A stretch of DNA of 64,000 nt from Pseudoneurospora amorphoporcata. Lineage: Eukaryota > Ascomycota > Sordariomycetes > Sordariales > Sordariaceae. Positions 1 through 11,070 of the stretch are shown piece after piece (positions within the stretch are counted from its first letter, which is position 1; each line of letters begins with the position of its first letter). The DNA lies in the NCBI GenBank assembly GCA_033297205.1, contig MU859121.1, positions 107,258-171,257 on the forward strand, given 5' to 3'. A program made the translations under genes and the position numbers. The notes beneath the pieces were generated by a model, which saw nothing but the letters and a program-made list of their open reading frames with translations, made no database searches and was not told where the DNA came from.

Positions 1-454
1 ACACCTTCACTTGACTTTTATGGCCTCTGCAACTCATTGTCGATGGAACGACATTCTGAGAAGTTGAATGCCAACATTTCCCATTGAATCCTAAACTACC
101 CTGACCATAATACCCGCTCATCGTCAATGCTGACTGTGCCTCATACATATCTTACAAAGTGTTTGATCGCTAATTGTACATGTCGTTAATCGCTGAGCAG
201 ATGGATATACAAAACCCCAACAACCACCAAAACACCCTTCAGGATAGAGGATGTATAACCAAAAATGCGTACCCCATACCTACCGCCTGCAGTAACTTTT
301 CCCTTTCCCCCTCCACCCAGAACATCATCCTATGGCGTTCCTTTCCAATAGCCGTAGTTGGCCTCTGACTGTCTCTTCAGGTCCTTCTTCCTGCCCCGTC
401 AATCTTTCAATGTACCCAGGTGATCAACACCTTTGCCTCCTTCCACCTTCCCCT
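1..454. other. Flank downstream of hem25
   Basis: This stretch lies beyond the stop codon of the mitochondrial carrier gene. It should hold that gene's 3' untranslated region and part of the next intergenic space. The short open frames in it lack composition or motifs suggesting a protein, and nothing else is recognised. Confidence 0.5.
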
Positions 455-1571
455 CTACAACCTAACCTCCTCCGGCCCGCCCTTCCTCCACGCTCCCTCC
501 GCCCGTCTAATCAGCTCCTCATAAACCGTCCACGCCAGCGCCGAGCTCATCGCCTTCCTGCTCATCCTGAGCGCCAGCCCATCCATCAAACTTCTCACAC
601 CTTCCTCGCCCAACAGCTTTCCAGACGCCTGCACCATATTCCTGTACTTCTTCGGCTGCAGCTGGATCCGCGTCTTGACCGCATCAAATGGGTTTGAAAT
701 AATCGAGCAAATGACTGCCGAAAAGACGCCCGAGGCGAAGTTGATCGAGGCGGCGCGGTATTGCGTCATGCGCCCCTCTTGTCCTGGTGTGGTGGATAGT
801 TGTGGTTGTGGGAAGAGGTTGCTAAGGTACCGCTTGGATTGTTCGTAGAATAACACGTAAAAACCAGCGTACGGCGCATCGCGAATGGCAGTTGCGCCGA
901 ACCCTGCAAAGAAGCCGCGCGGTCCCTCCGTTCGCGCAATGTCCCGGGCCGCGCCGGCTAACGAGGTGTACTTGTAGAAACTGCTTTCATACCGGACTTT
1001 CAGAACCGTAAGCGGCATGAGGATGAATCCCGCAAACGAGCGGGCGACGGCGCCCGCGAGGAGGTTGCCGGTGTTGGAGAGCTTGGGAAGGGAGGAGGAT
1101 GTTTGGTTCGTGTTTGTTTTGGGGGTGACGATTCCGGAGGCGGCGGCTATAGTGGGCGCGACGGCGGTGGCGGCCGCAAGCGAGGGCAGGTGGCGCGCGG
1201 CATTCTCGCGGATGCCGTTGAGGGTTGTGAAGTAGATGGCGGAGCCGAAGCCGGTGCGCAGGGCTGAGGGGAGGGTGCCGCGCCAGAGGGAGGGAAGGAG
1301 GCCTTGTGGGGAGGAGCGCAGCTCGGCGAGGGCGGCGCGGAGGGAGTGTTTGCCGGACTGCTGAACGCGGGTTTTGAGGAGGTCGATCGGTTGGAGAAGA
1401 ATGGCGGAGAGGACGCCGGAGCCGAGGCCGGCTACGAAGTGGAAGGCTGTGAGGTAGAAAGGACGGAAGGTTAGCGGAGTGGTCTCAGATGTCGCAAAGA
1501 TTGCGATGGGGGAATCTGGACCAGAACAACGTACTGGACTTCGTGCCCTTTTTACGGGAAGCATCGGACAT
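455..1571 (-). CDS. hem25: Mitochondrial glycine carrier, Hem25/SLC25A38 type
   Basis: This is a member of the mitochondrial carrier family (SLC25). In yeast and animals Hem25/SLC25A38 carries glycine into the mitochondrial matrix for the first step of haem synthesis. Two exons, 1571-1535 (37 nt, beginning MSDASRKKGTKS) and 1446-455, flank an 88-nt intron with donor GTACGT, branch-like GCTAAC and acceptor CACAG. The product is 342 aa, the usual family length. Three carrier repeats are visible, each with its P-x-[D/x]-x-x-[K/R]-x-[R] signature: QPIDLLKTRVQQ early in exon 2, MPLTVLKVRYES in the middle and NPFDAVKTRIQ near the C terminus. The FHFVAGLGSG start of repeat 1 is typical of the Hem25 group. 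The start ATG was chosen because only it joins in frame across the intron; a longer unspliced reading has no carrier-like N terminus. Location in the inner mitochondrial membrane is inferred from family. Confidence 0.9.
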
Positions 1572-2269
1572 GGCTGCGCAATGCTTCGCTGACGAGCTTG
1601 ATGCTCTCCTTTGCTCGGTGGTCGAGAAGATGAAAGAGAGGATTTAAGCGTGGCGCAAACCGACCATGGCCGTATGATGGTTCCGCAGGGGAGAGAAAAG
1701 AACGACGGAAAACAGATTGACGCTATAGGCAAAAGAACATTGTGGCTGCGCTTCTGCTTCGTGGGTTTGGATGGTGGACTATCTGCCGCGGTTATTGAGG
1801 GAAGAAGCGACCGGGAAAGGATGCTGTTGCCGGAACGGCAGGGACAAGGAACTACCTTATGACGGCATTGGACTTTGGAGTCGCCGATTATTTTTTTCGG
1901 AACTGCCCCGCCGTTCGGGGATCGACTCCACCCTGTCGCTGCGGGGCCACCAAAAGGCTCCACCACAAAACCGAGCAGGCCGGGGCCTCGGACCGGCTTC
2001 CAGTTAGGCCCACTTTCGACATCTGCCAGGAAGAAAGACGGACATCAAGAGAAGGGCTCACTCAGGAGAGGAAAGCAGTAAAGGCAGTAAAGAACACCAA
2101 AAGGTACACAAACCCGGCACAGCACTTTTGTTCTGCTTCAGCATCATATCCCCGTGAAAGAAAGCCTGATTAGTCGTATTAAGTTTAAGTACCTTGGCCG
2201 AGAAGCCCAATTCTCGCGAGTGCCGGCTGATTCTTGGATATCGCGTTTCCCCAGTTACCTACCTCTTGA
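1572..2269. other. Intergenic, hem25 promoter side and cog8 3' side
   Basis: About 700 bases lie between the start of hem25 and the stop of cog8. Both genes read leftward, so this holds the hem25 promoter and leader and the cog8 3' untranslated region. No further gene or motif is recognised. Confidence 0.5.
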
Positions 2270-3583
2270 CTACTTCTTCTGATCACCAACAATCGACTCC
2301 AGCCTTCCAGCCAAAGCCCGATGTCTTTTGACAACTTCCACCCACTCCTCCTCCGCTTCCGGCCCAAGATCCAAACTAGCCAAGAACAGGCCAAAGTCAC
2401 CACCCAATCTTCCCAAGCTGCCGGCACAGTACAGCACCTGCGTCAGCAGACTATCCCTCGACGCCTGGTCCTTCACTGTTGGCAGGTAAAGTCTCAGCGT
2501 CTCCAGCAGCATATCCACCAAATGCAGCGGGAACGTCGCCAATGCAGCCGGCATCGGTTCCAGCGCATCTTGTTGCTTCAATGGATCATCTGAGCCCTCA
2601 TTTTCACTCCCCGTGGGAGCAGCAGGAGGGAATATGCTCCTAAACATACTCACAATCGCGAAACTCTGCTCGCGAAAGATCTCAATGTACCTCTTGAGGT
2701 ACCGCTCCGTTTGCTGCCCGCCTGACCATGCGTTCCCGCTCCCAATTGCCTTTTGCCGCGCCTTCTCCTGGTCGGCTAGGTCACGTAGTGGTTCCAAGGC
2801 GTCCAGCATGTTGACCAGCGTTGCTAGTCGGCAGACTAAGAAGAGGGCGCCGAGCACCCGTTCCTGGGAGTCGCGTCCCTTGCTTGTGCCAGCGGCTTCT
2901 AGGTCTGGCAAGACGCGACGGAGCCAGCTGATAGTGCGTAGTGAAGCAGCGAGCTTGAGTCCTGGGGACTTGAGACTTTGGATGAGGTTGGCGGCCATGG
3001 TGCGCATAACCTCATCGGCCTGAGCAGCGATGGAGGTGACGAGAGGTGAGTCTGGGTAAAGGGAATGCAGCCGGCGGATGTGGCCGTTCAGGTCGAGGGC
3101 AGATGAGTAGTTGACGGGAGCGGTGGAGATGGCTGTTGAGAGAAGGTTGGGCAGCTCCAGCACGTCGACGAGCCGCTCGACATTCCGAGAGAGCAAGAGG
3201 GCCTTTTTGCGCCGGAGGAGGACATCGCTCTCGCTGGACTTGCTGTAGTTGGTCGCAAAGCGGACGGCTTCATGATCGAGCTTGGGAATGGAATGTCGTA
3301 GATCGGCGGTGCTGGCGGCTAGGGCAGGTAGGCTGGTGCGGAGGGTGGAGTGGTGGGTTGCTGATTCGATGACTTGCTTGTGAGACTTCTTGGAAAGGGC
3401 CTGAATGGAGAGAAGGAGACCATGTGAGGTCTGGGCGAGAGCTTGTGGCTCGGTTGTCTCCAGTGCTGTGAGGGGTTGTGATGAGAGACTGGTGAGATAC
3501 TCGAGTGAGCTTGGATCGGGTGCCGGCCTCGATGACGGATCCCCTGACGGAGGGGACAGCAGGTCGTAAAGGAGATCTGCCAT
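2270..3583 (-). CDS. cog8: Conserved oligomeric Golgi complex subunit 8 (Dor1 family)
   Basis: The single-exon gene encodes 437 aa resembling fungal COG8, a subunit of the eight-protein COG tethering complex that captures vesicles recycling within the Golgi. The first ATG (3583) gives MADLLYDLL; the frame is open two codons further upstream but only from GTG. The N-terminal two thirds read like the Dor1 family: a heptad-rich stretch with HEAVRFATNYSKSS and RRKKALLLSRNVERLVDVLELP at about residues 100-145, then helical repeats ending in ERYLKRYIEIFREQSFAIVSMFRSIFP at about 300. Fungal COG8 proteins are generally shorter than the animal ones, so 437 aa fits. No signal peptide or membrane segment is visible, consistent with a peripheral Golgi protein. 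No intron is needed. The family call rests on remembered sequence features. Confidence 0.82.
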   Translation of the reverse strand: MADLLYDLLSPPSGDPSSRPAPDPSSLEYLTSLSSQPLTALETTEPQALAQTSHGLLLSIQALSKKSHKQVIESATHHSTLRTSLPALAASTADLRHSIPKLDHEAVRFATNYSKSSESDVLLRRKKALLLSRNVERLVDVLELPNLLSTAISTAPVNYSSALDLNGHIRRLHSLYPDSPLVTSIAAQADEVMRTMAANLIQSLKSPGLKLAASLRTISWLRRVLPDLEAAGTSKGRDSQERVLGALFLVCRLATLVNMLDALEPLRDLADQEKARQKAIGSGNAWSGGQQTERYLKRYIEIFREQSFAIVSMFRSIFPPAAPTGSENEGSDDPLKQQDALEPMPAALATFPLHLVDMLLETLRLYLPTVKDQASRDSLLTQVLYCAGSLGRLGGDFGLFLASLDLGPEAEEEWVEVVKRHRALAGRLESIVGDQKK

Positions 3584-4173
3584 TTCCACTTGGAGATACC
3601 TCTAAAGGATGACTCGGCAAAAATATCAAAATATTGAACCTCCAGTCCCAACTTAGTGACAGCCGTTAAATCTCTCGTCTTTGGTACCAGCTCGGCTGCA
3701 CGCGTCAACTCTCAGGAGGTTGCCCACTCTGTTGAGGACCCACCACTTAAGGATAGCCAAAAGGTCAGGGTAAAGTTAAGAAGCGCAAGGAGATATTAAG
3801 CTCAAGAATCTCGTGTTATTCAAAGCCCAAGCTTGGATTCGTTAGTGACTTTGCTTTGAATTGAAATTCGGGATAAGTATTACCTGACGATAGGAGTTAT
3901 GTTTGGCTAACAGCTTCCTTGGAGATAGTTGTTTGGTGTTCCGGTCTCTGGAAGGGAAGCGGCGCTGCAGCATGGAACCTACACGCCGGGGGAGGTGGTC
4001 AGTGCGCAACCCTCCAATAGCGCTCGGTTTTGCGGGTCAGTTACAGGACCCTTGGCAGCGGAGCGACATCTGAACTTGCCAGCAACTGGACAATGGAACG
4101 ACAAGATCTTTGCGGTCGTCAGTCCGTGTCCGATTGTCTTCAATCACATCAACCTGAACATGATAAGTATCCT
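3584..4173. other. Intergenic, cog8 promoter region
   Basis: About 590 bases lie between cog8 and gene A, both on the minus strand. The stretch should hold the cog8 promoter and leader and the 3' region of gene A. No additional gene or repeat is recognised. Confidence 0.45.
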
Positions 4174-5943
4174 CTATCGCCTCATTTTCAACTGTACAAG
4201 ACCATCTCCATACTTCACTTCATCTTCTGTCTCAGTCTTTCCTTTTTGTTCCCTTTTTAGCTCGCGGGTGGAACCCAGACAAACAAGTGTTTCCTCATCG
4301 GACCGCATCTCCCACGGCACTTTCTCTTTTCGGGGGGCGATGGGTTTCGGTGTCCTCCTCAATCTCTGTGTCTTGTGTTTCTCTTGCCTCGTCTTCCCAC
4401 TTCCTTCCACTTTTACAACTGACTCGCTGATATTCGGGCCTGGAGGGAAGGTGAAAAAGGCAAAGAGGAGTTCTAGAATCGTCATGCCCGTCGATCGGAG
4501 CCAATACAGCAAGAGCAATAGGCTAACATCTATCCTCTCTCCTTCCGCTTCTTCCTCCAATTCTTCCTCACAATCACCGTCTGCCAATTTTTTTCTCGGC
4601 ACCTCGGCCTTGCTCTGACCCCGAGTCTGTTGATAGGCTTCCGTTTGTCTAACAGAAACATCCTCATCCATGGCCTTATCCTCCTCGCTTTCGTCCTCCT
4701 CCGTGTTATGCTCACCACCTTCGCTGTCCCTGCAATCTTCCACCATCGTCACATCGCTTGACACAGGCGACCTTGGGGATCGTTCTGATCGCCTTGGAGC
4801 CACAGGCGGACTAGGTGACGAGAAACCAGCCGCAACAGCCATATCCTCGAGGGTCAACGGCGGCAAATGCTGAAGAGGACCGCTGGACTCCAACAATCCA
4901 GGCTGCGTTTCTGCGCGTAGTCCAGGCATCGCCCAGGTTGTCTGGCCTCCGGGGGGGCTTTGCACATTTTGCGTGGTGTCGTGTGAGCTGTGATGAGGTA
5001 TGTTGTAGCCCGTGTTGAATCCTTGGGGTGGGCCAAAGCCAAAGTTGGCTGGGAGGGCATCCGGCATCTCGACTGGGATGCTGAGCATGTTCTCGTACTC
5101 CATTGCATGTGGGAGACCTCGAGCATTCTCGTCCAGCCACGAGGATGAGGTATAACCCTGGCTCCATTGGAATTTGATGCTCGCCGTGTCTCGTGACTTG
5201 GCTTTATTCCCTCCAAATCTTTTCTTGACTTTCGTTTTGAACCTGTCCGTCCACGCCTCTAGCCTCCCATTCACGTCGACAGTCATGGTGAAGCCTTTCG
5301 CACTGTGTTGCAGCGCAAATGCTGTGTGGATTGTGGGCTTGTGCAGCGATTGTTGCTCAAGAAAGTTTTCGTCCAAGCTCCAGATTAATCGGTTGTAGAT
5401 GTGACCGCCGTTGCTGGAATCCAGATGCCCCGAGAAAGCCCATCTGCTGGCCTCGTCCATTTTCCTTTCGATTTCGACGCCAAGTCCACCTACGCCATGG
5501 CCTAGTATATTGACCTCCCGTACAATTCGCTTCTTGCGCCTTATCTGCCTTGTTCGTTCCACGCCGCGGATTTGCTTCGGGCCATAATAGTCGGTCATTG
5601 TCACCGGGAAGATCGGTAGGCTCGGTGATACAACATCCTTTTCGTCGTACTCTTCCTCCAGAGTCACGGTAAAAGTTGCTGACTCCAGTCTGCAGTCCCG
5701 AGGTTGATATATGTCGAGGTCCAGGTAGATGATGCCAGTCGGGCACTTTCGAAGCCCAGGATTGGATCCCATGTATCCCCACTGCGATTTGGTGAGGAGG
5801 AACCGACAGTCAACCTTCACTTTTCCAATTGATCCTTGCCCGGCACGGACAATGGACGAAATGCTGTCGTCAAACTTTTCGTAGTCACATCGCCCATACT
5901 TATGAGTCTTAAGAAAAAGCTCTGGCCGTGTAGGTCGTTCCAT
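4174..5943 (-). CDS. Unrecognised protein A, intact member of a duplicated pair
   Basis: The gene encodes 589 aa of unknown function. The ATG at 5943 (MERPTRPELFLKTHKYGRC) is the first in frame; the frame is open slightly further upstream without ATG. Residues 1-300 hold the part shared with paralogue A' at 11.1-12.7 kb: VDCRFLLTKSQWG, GIIYLDLDIYQPRDCRLESA, TMTDYYGPKQ, then WAFSGHL, IYNRLIWSLDEN, and KRFGGNKA followed by IKFQWSQGY. The pattern of beta-rich blocks suggests a globular domain, but no named family was recognised. The C-terminal half is low-complexity and acidic, followed by a hydrophobic stretch at about residues 467-495 (LLLLLYWL, ILELLFAFFTF) that could be a membrane segment, then a basic tail. 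It lies divergently from B, and the same arrangement recurs for A'/B', so the pair may work together; that is inference. It is the only member of the four with an unbroken frame. Confidence 0.65.
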   Translation of the reverse strand: MERPTRPELFLKTHKYGRCDYEKFDDSISSIVRAGQGSIGKVKVDCRFLLTKSQWGYMGSNPGLRKCPTGIIYLDLDIYQPRDCRLESATFTVTLEEEYDEKDVVSPSLPIFPVTMTDYYGPKQIRGVERTRQIRRKKRIVREVNILGHGVGGLGVEIERKMDEASRWAFSGHLDSSNGGHIYNRLIWSLDENFLEQQSLHKPTIHTAFALQHSAKGFTMTVDVNGRLEAWTDRFKTKVKKRFGGNKAKSRDTASIKFQWSQGYTSSSWLDENARGLPHAMEYENMLSIPVEMPDALPANFGFGPPQGFNTGYNIPHHSSHDTTQNVQSPPGGQTTWAMPGLRAETQPGLLESSGPLQHLPPLTLEDMAVAAGFSSPSPPVAPRRSERSPRSPVSSDVTMVEDCRDSEGGEHNTEEDESEEDKAMDEDVSVRQTEAYQQTRGQSKAEVPRKKLADGDCEEELEEEAEGERIDVSLLLLLYWLRSTGMTILELLFAFFTFPPGPNISESVVKVEGSGKTRQEKHKTQRLRRTPKPIAPRKEKVPWEMRSDEETLVCLGSTRELKREQKGKTETEDEVKYGDGLVQLKMRR

Positions 5944-6797
5944 GGTGTTGAACAATTGAAGGTTTGTTGCTCCAGAATAGGAATTTCGCTAACTGCTGAA
6001 ACGCCAGATTAACCTGACGGTTAGGATACAACTTCCACGGGAAAGTGCAGGATTTAACCATTATCCCCTCATTGACCGGCGTAGTTAACATGGGTATATC
6101 TGTCAATGAACCCCAGGCAGCCGGCCTACTGCCTTCCTTTCCGCCTCTGCAGCTTCTGCGACAATTTGCGGGATCAAAAACATTGCGAACCGGTTCGCGT
6201 CTGCAAGCTCCGAAGGGGGATACTGCCTCTTTCAATAGCGGTTCTCGATTCGTTGAGCCGAACATCAGCTTGATGCAGTGTTACCCTGTTGGGCGCCATC
6301 TCGAGACGCTTCGCCCCTTCACAAAAGTTGTCGACTACTTTCCCCGCCTCTTAGATTTGACAAGGCTGGCGCTTATTCGCATTCATCCCTACACTCCAGA
6401 CAGTTGGGGGCCAAATGGCTGTTTGGTCTATGGAAACCTACATTCGCAAGGTTGAATCCACTCTACACAGATGTCTCTAGGGTTTAGCTTCAGCTTCGAG
6501 ACCCTGCAGTTCGACTTACTATTTCCGGATTACCGTTTCTGTTCCTCCTCCTAGTTGAGGCCGCCAAACCCCTGGGCCATATATATGAGGTGGTAAATGA
6601 ACAGCCCTCTACCAACAACTTTTATACTCGTCCTATTTCTTAATCTCCGCTTAAAGGTGTAATGAAAACAACCTTTTCGCAGGTATTTCGTTGTCATTCC
6701 TCAAAATTCACCTGGACTCGTCGCTTACGTCGCGACACCCGACACTTCCACAATTGGCTCCGATACTCCTGATTCCACAGGCCATCCCGCTCACAGA
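5944..6797. promoter_or_regulatory. Divergent A/B intergenic region with a shared element
   Basis: This 850-base region separates divergent genes A and B and must hold both promoters. It contains TCAGCTTGATGCAGTG at 6265-6280. The identical 16 bases occur in the equivalent A'/B' intergenic region at 12945-12960, and a shorter TGATGCAGTG copy lies at 13109-13118. A TATA-like CATATATATG lies near 6579, about 220 bases before the B start. Function is inferred from position and conservation only. Confidence 0.45.
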
Positions 6798-9700
6798 ATG
6801 TCAAGCTGGCTGGACCAACAAGCGGGAGGACATCATGAGCCTGACCCTCTCCCCAGAAGGCATCTTCAACCTATACAGGCCACTTCTCATTTTCCCGCAT
6901 CACGGCGGCCTTCGCGGTTTGCTAATAATCCCTTTCAGACACAGAATGAGAATACACTGGTACCGGTTCGATATATACTACAACGCCAATCTGAGCAGCA
7001 AGCTCAATTTAGCCTTGAGGCCCATGGTGTGTCACGGGCCTACCAACGCAGGCCACCCTCGCCACTTCCTCCAGCGCCAACACTTCCACCGATTCCCACC
7101 ACGAAGTCAATTGTCCCTCGGGACAAGGTTTCCACTGAAATAATGGCTGAGAAACACACGGACACGGCCAAAGCACTGGTTCCTACTTCAGTGCATCCAG
7201 CTGGCATATCAGATGGAAGTCAAGCATCCGCCATCACGGATGACAAGTCCAAAGTTGAAAAGCGTAGGGCTGTCGATGCAGTTCACGATCCCTCGGTTTC
7301 AATGAAAGACATTTGCGTGCAACTCGAGATATCTATTGAGGATGATCCGAGAACCGACGTTGAGGCCTTTAGTCGATTCAAGCGCTTGGGTCGGTTTAAT
7401 GACGCAAAGGAGTTCTTTGAAACCCAACTCGAGCTTTACCGGACGACTCCATATGTGTTCGTGCAATATGCCGAGATGCTCTTTGCTGCTGGTGATTTCA
7501 AGGAATTCCGTCAACTTGTCTATCCGGACGACTTCTTCCACACAGGCCCTGCGTTACCAAACAACGAGCTTGCGGCTAGCTTCTAGTTGATGAAGTTCCT
7601 GGCTCAGCCACTCTTCGTTGATTACCCTGCAGCTATAATGCAAGTTGTTCGGACTATCCTTACGTTCTTGAAAACAGAGACCATTTGGGGCTCGACGGAG
7701 GTACGTTCACAAAAGTCGTATCTGTACTTCATAAGCTAAAACGAATCTTAGATCCAGTTATATACACTTTGTCTTCAAGTGATGAAGCTTACCCGGGACT
7801 CTTCTGACCAAGCTATGCGCCCCGACATTGATGAATGCCACAATTCAGCAGACATCATCAACTGGGGTGAGATGTATAGCCGGCTTTTGGGTGAGCACCG
7901 AATCTGGGACTTTAGAGACCTGTTTGTCACGGCCATCTCCTCATATGGATGGCAAAGAACAGCGTCACTCATCTTCGGCCCAAGACGTCTTTGCGATATT
8001 CCTGAGGAAATTAATCAAGACTGGCGTCAGTCCAAAAACAACGAGTCCATGATTCTCGGTCTACTCGATCTTTTTACCACCTTGGTATTACAAAATCGTG
8101 CCACCGAAAAAAGTCAAATTACAGAACTGCTCTGTATATACTCTCGTTCCCTCGCAGAAACGGTACAAACTATCAGCCTCCAACACATGAAAACTCGACC
8201 TTTCATTCAGTGGATACTAGCAAAGACTCTGGCCGGAATGAGTGCAGTACCGCAACGCTCTGATGGAATAACATTAGAAGATTTTCCTGGACTCTTACTC
8301 GACCTTGGAGACAACGGTGTACATCTGCCTATCTTCGTGCCTGTTCGGCATTTGGAGAAGCCAGCCTGGGATATGTTACAGAGCCCGGCCAATGTCGCTC
8401 AAATTCGTTCGATTGAAGTTGCCATTCAGGCGGCCAAAGATATCGGCGACTACACTCTTCAGTCACTTGGCCTAAAGATTCTCGCTCTGCATTCAGAGGT
8501 ACCAGGCAACGTGCTAGACGCTCTTGCGAGTTTACATCTAAATAAGCTTGGCGACAGATAAGGGTTTCTTCAGACTTGTCTCTCAAAGTATCTCACCTTG
8601 CGAAGCCGGGAGGATGAAGAGAACCTGCTCGAGAGTTTCAAGAAGGTTGAGAGTAGCTCAAAGGGAATTCAAAACAAGTCCTTCATCAATCCGACGTTTC
8701 TATGGGCCAGAGACGTGATTCGTGGGCACCTTGAAGCCCAGACCTCGGGTGAACTTGAGAAGTCAGCGGTCTGGTGGCTTGACCTTCATGGTTATGGCAC
8801 GAAGCTTCCGCGATACGTGGTGGATTTTGTGAGCCAAAACCTCGGTTCCACGTTGAGCTCGTCAAAGCGATCGATATCAGCGATGTACCTGGGTAGAGCG
8901 GCCGCCCAATCTAACCAGGCTTTGGAAAACAACCATGTTTTAGATCCGGGGAGCGGTCGTCTCGAAGACAGACAGGAGAATCTTGAGGGCCCAATGCCAA
9001 TATCAGGGAACTCTAACTCCAACCGCCCGAGCCCTTTCGACTTTTTGGATTCCGACAGTGCTCTGGCTTCGCTTTTGTATGTCCCGAAGGCCCCAGTTCA
9101 TGCTATGAACCCATCGATGGATCCACACAGTTGTGCTGAGGGTCAACCGGATAAACAAAATAATCCTGGAGATGGGGAAAGGACATTTGTTGAAAGAGTC
9201 GGCAGTGTCCCTATGGACGAACCCCGTGCTCATCGACTAACGCGCGGCTCTACAAAAGATACTACGGCAGTCGAAGACACCTTCGATCGGATAGCGAACG
9301 ATTCTGATAGTTCCCAAAGCGACGACGCCAGCGAGCCGTCCACATCTATCCGCGTAAATAACGAATTGCCGAATCTGGAGTTTCCGCCCTCTCTGTTAGA
9401 CAGCAACACGCTGACAGTAACAGTCACGAGCAAAACTGACCCTACTAAATCAACCATCTACGTGATAGACAAGAACGGGGCTGTCCAAGGCGCCATGAAC
9501 GCCGACAAGGAGCCGTCAACCAAGGCTCATGATACTCAGCCCGATTCTCGAAAGGTTGAACCCGAGGGTCCCAAACGAACCATTTCGAGGCCAGGGCAAC
9601 TGGCTGGTGACGCTGGTGTGACTCCGAGGAAAATTTCAAATCCCGTTAGGGTTAAAGATAGGCGTCTTGCCCAAGACAGGCTGCAGGATTGGGGACATCA

Positions 9701-10097
9701 CCGGGATTCAACCTCACTGCACTACATCGAAGAGCTCGAAGCCCAGGCTAGCCAATTGCGCCAGGCGCAAGCATCACACAGACAACATCAAAGAGACGAG
9801 GATCTGGCGTTTCAACTTCATATTAAACAAATCGAGGCTGAAGCCACTCAGTTACGCAATAGCCATATGGCTATCAATCACAACGACCGTACCGGTTACA
9901 TGCCCGGAGGCCCCGTGCCTCTCAGGCCCATCACCAGGACACTGAGTGACCGTTTCCAGCTAAACCAGGGCATTGGGCGCACAAGTAGTTGGCCGATGAG
10001 TATGCCTCGGGCGGCAGAGTATGATGGTCATTGGCCTCACAAGAGAACCTGTGGGAAGCGATACGCTGAATCAAAGAAAGAAGTGATGATATTGTGA
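6798..10097 (+). pseudogene. Unrecognised protein B, interrupted by two nonsense codons
   Basis: This large gene of unknown function starts at ATG 6798 and has a 51-nt intron at 7701-7751 (GTACGT donor, GCTAA branch region, TTAG acceptor). The intron position is conserved in B'. Spliced, the frame covers 1,083 codons to TGA 10097, but it holds TAG at 7584-7586 and TAA at 8559-8561. Alignment to B' shows coding similarity on both sides of each stop (GDFKEFRQLVYP before the first; GFLQTCLSKYL after the second, versus GFLSTSLSRYL in B'), so the stops interrupt one gene rather than separate genes. The middle (HRIWDFRDLFVTAIS, RPFIQWILAKTLAG, PTFLWARDVIRGHLEA) is helical and best conserved; the C-terminal third is polar and probably disordered. 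Both stops could arise by C-to-T change at CpA (CAG to TAG, CAA to TAA). Readthrough, sequence error or allelic decay remain possible. Confidence 0.6.
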
Positions 10098-10533
10098 TGA
10101 TGACGAAAGCAAGCGCTACGGGAAGAGAAAGAAAGAAGGACAAAATACTGGTGTGGTCTGGAAGTGAAAGTGGGCCAAGTGCCAGCCAACCTCACCAGGT
10201 GGCGGCGGCCCAACAGAACCACGAGGGAGTCATCCAAGACACGAGACTCATCCAAGACACGAGCAGCGAGAAGAGCTGGGGTTTCCAAAGAGGTGCTCGA
10301 CCAGCTGAACGAAGAATCAGTCAGTAAAAACAGAAGAAGCGGGAGTGTCACGGCGTACAACGACCCCAACTCAGCAGAACATAGCGTGGTCGACGGCGAC
10401 AATTTGAAGGTGGAGAAGTTGGAATCTCTCTCTGATGAAGAGGACCCAGAAGATGACCCTGCCTTGCGGGATGAAACCCTTGATCGGATGAAGGACGTGC
10501 CAGAGCCTTCCGTCGCGGCGTAAGGTCCAAATA
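10098..10533 (+). other. Coding-like tail after B
   Basis: After the B stop codon an open frame runs from about 10164 to 10523. Its acidic end, DDPALRDETLDRMKDV, resembles the last residues of B' (ILGEETLDRS). It may be the displaced C terminus of B after another frame change. A 15-base unit TCATCCAAGACACGA occurs twice in direct tandem near 10230-10263. A separate gene is not supported. Confidence 0.35.
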
Positions 10534-11058
10534 ATGGAAGGGAAAAATGAACGGACCACTGCCACTGCCGCCGGAGCGGACAGCAAGAAGCGGACGACAT
10601 TCTTAGATATTTTCAAAACCCCAACTTCAACCAAAGCCAAGGGCACGGAGGAGAAGGCTAGCCAAGTCAGAGGGTCATCAGAGTCTGGCGCGAGGAGAAA
10701 GCCTATGAGGGTGTCAATTCAGACAGAGGAAGAAGAGGAAAAGAATGAGAGGAACGAGCAGGTGGAGGCAAAGAGCGAGTCAGCTGAGCAGGATAATGGG
10801 CAATACCGCAATGAAGAGGAAGCGAAACTTGCAAAAGAGAATGCAAAGCTCGATGAAGAAGCAGCGGAGCTTGAAATGCTCATATTCAAGAAGGAGAAAA
10901 CGCCTGGGATGTTCACGTTGAGAGAGCAACGCCGGCTCGACATTCTCGCTGCTAAATTTGAGGAGAGAGGAGATTCTTTCATGACCATGGGGCCCAGTTG
11001 GTATAAGGGATACATTACTGTGACCTGCTTTCCCCAAAACCATTCCAGTTACTTTTGA
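10534..11058 (+). CDS. Small charged coiled-coil protein, or remnant of the B tail
   Basis: An uninterrupted frame of 174 codons begins at ATG 10534. It is rich in Glu, Lys, Ala and Arg. A probable coiled coil occupies residues 70-125 (KLAKENAKLDEEAAELEML), followed by TPGMFTLREQRRLDILAAKFEERGDSF. Codon use looks protein-like. Position and character match the coiled-coil tail of B' (WLELEEQRKEIDQKMRQL), so it may be the tail of B separated by frame changes rather than an independent gene. The true start and any introns are uncertain, and no function can be proposed. Confidence 0.35.
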   Translation: MEGKNERTTATAAGADSKKRTTFLDIFKTPTSTKAKGTEEKASQVRGSSESGARRKPMRVSIQTEEEEEKNERNEQVEAKSESAEQDNGQYRNEEEAKLAKENAKLDEEAAELEMLIFKKEKTPGMFTLREQRRLDILAAKFEERGDSFMTMGPSWYKGYITVTCFPQNHSSYF

Positions 11059-11070
11059 GCAACGCATAAT

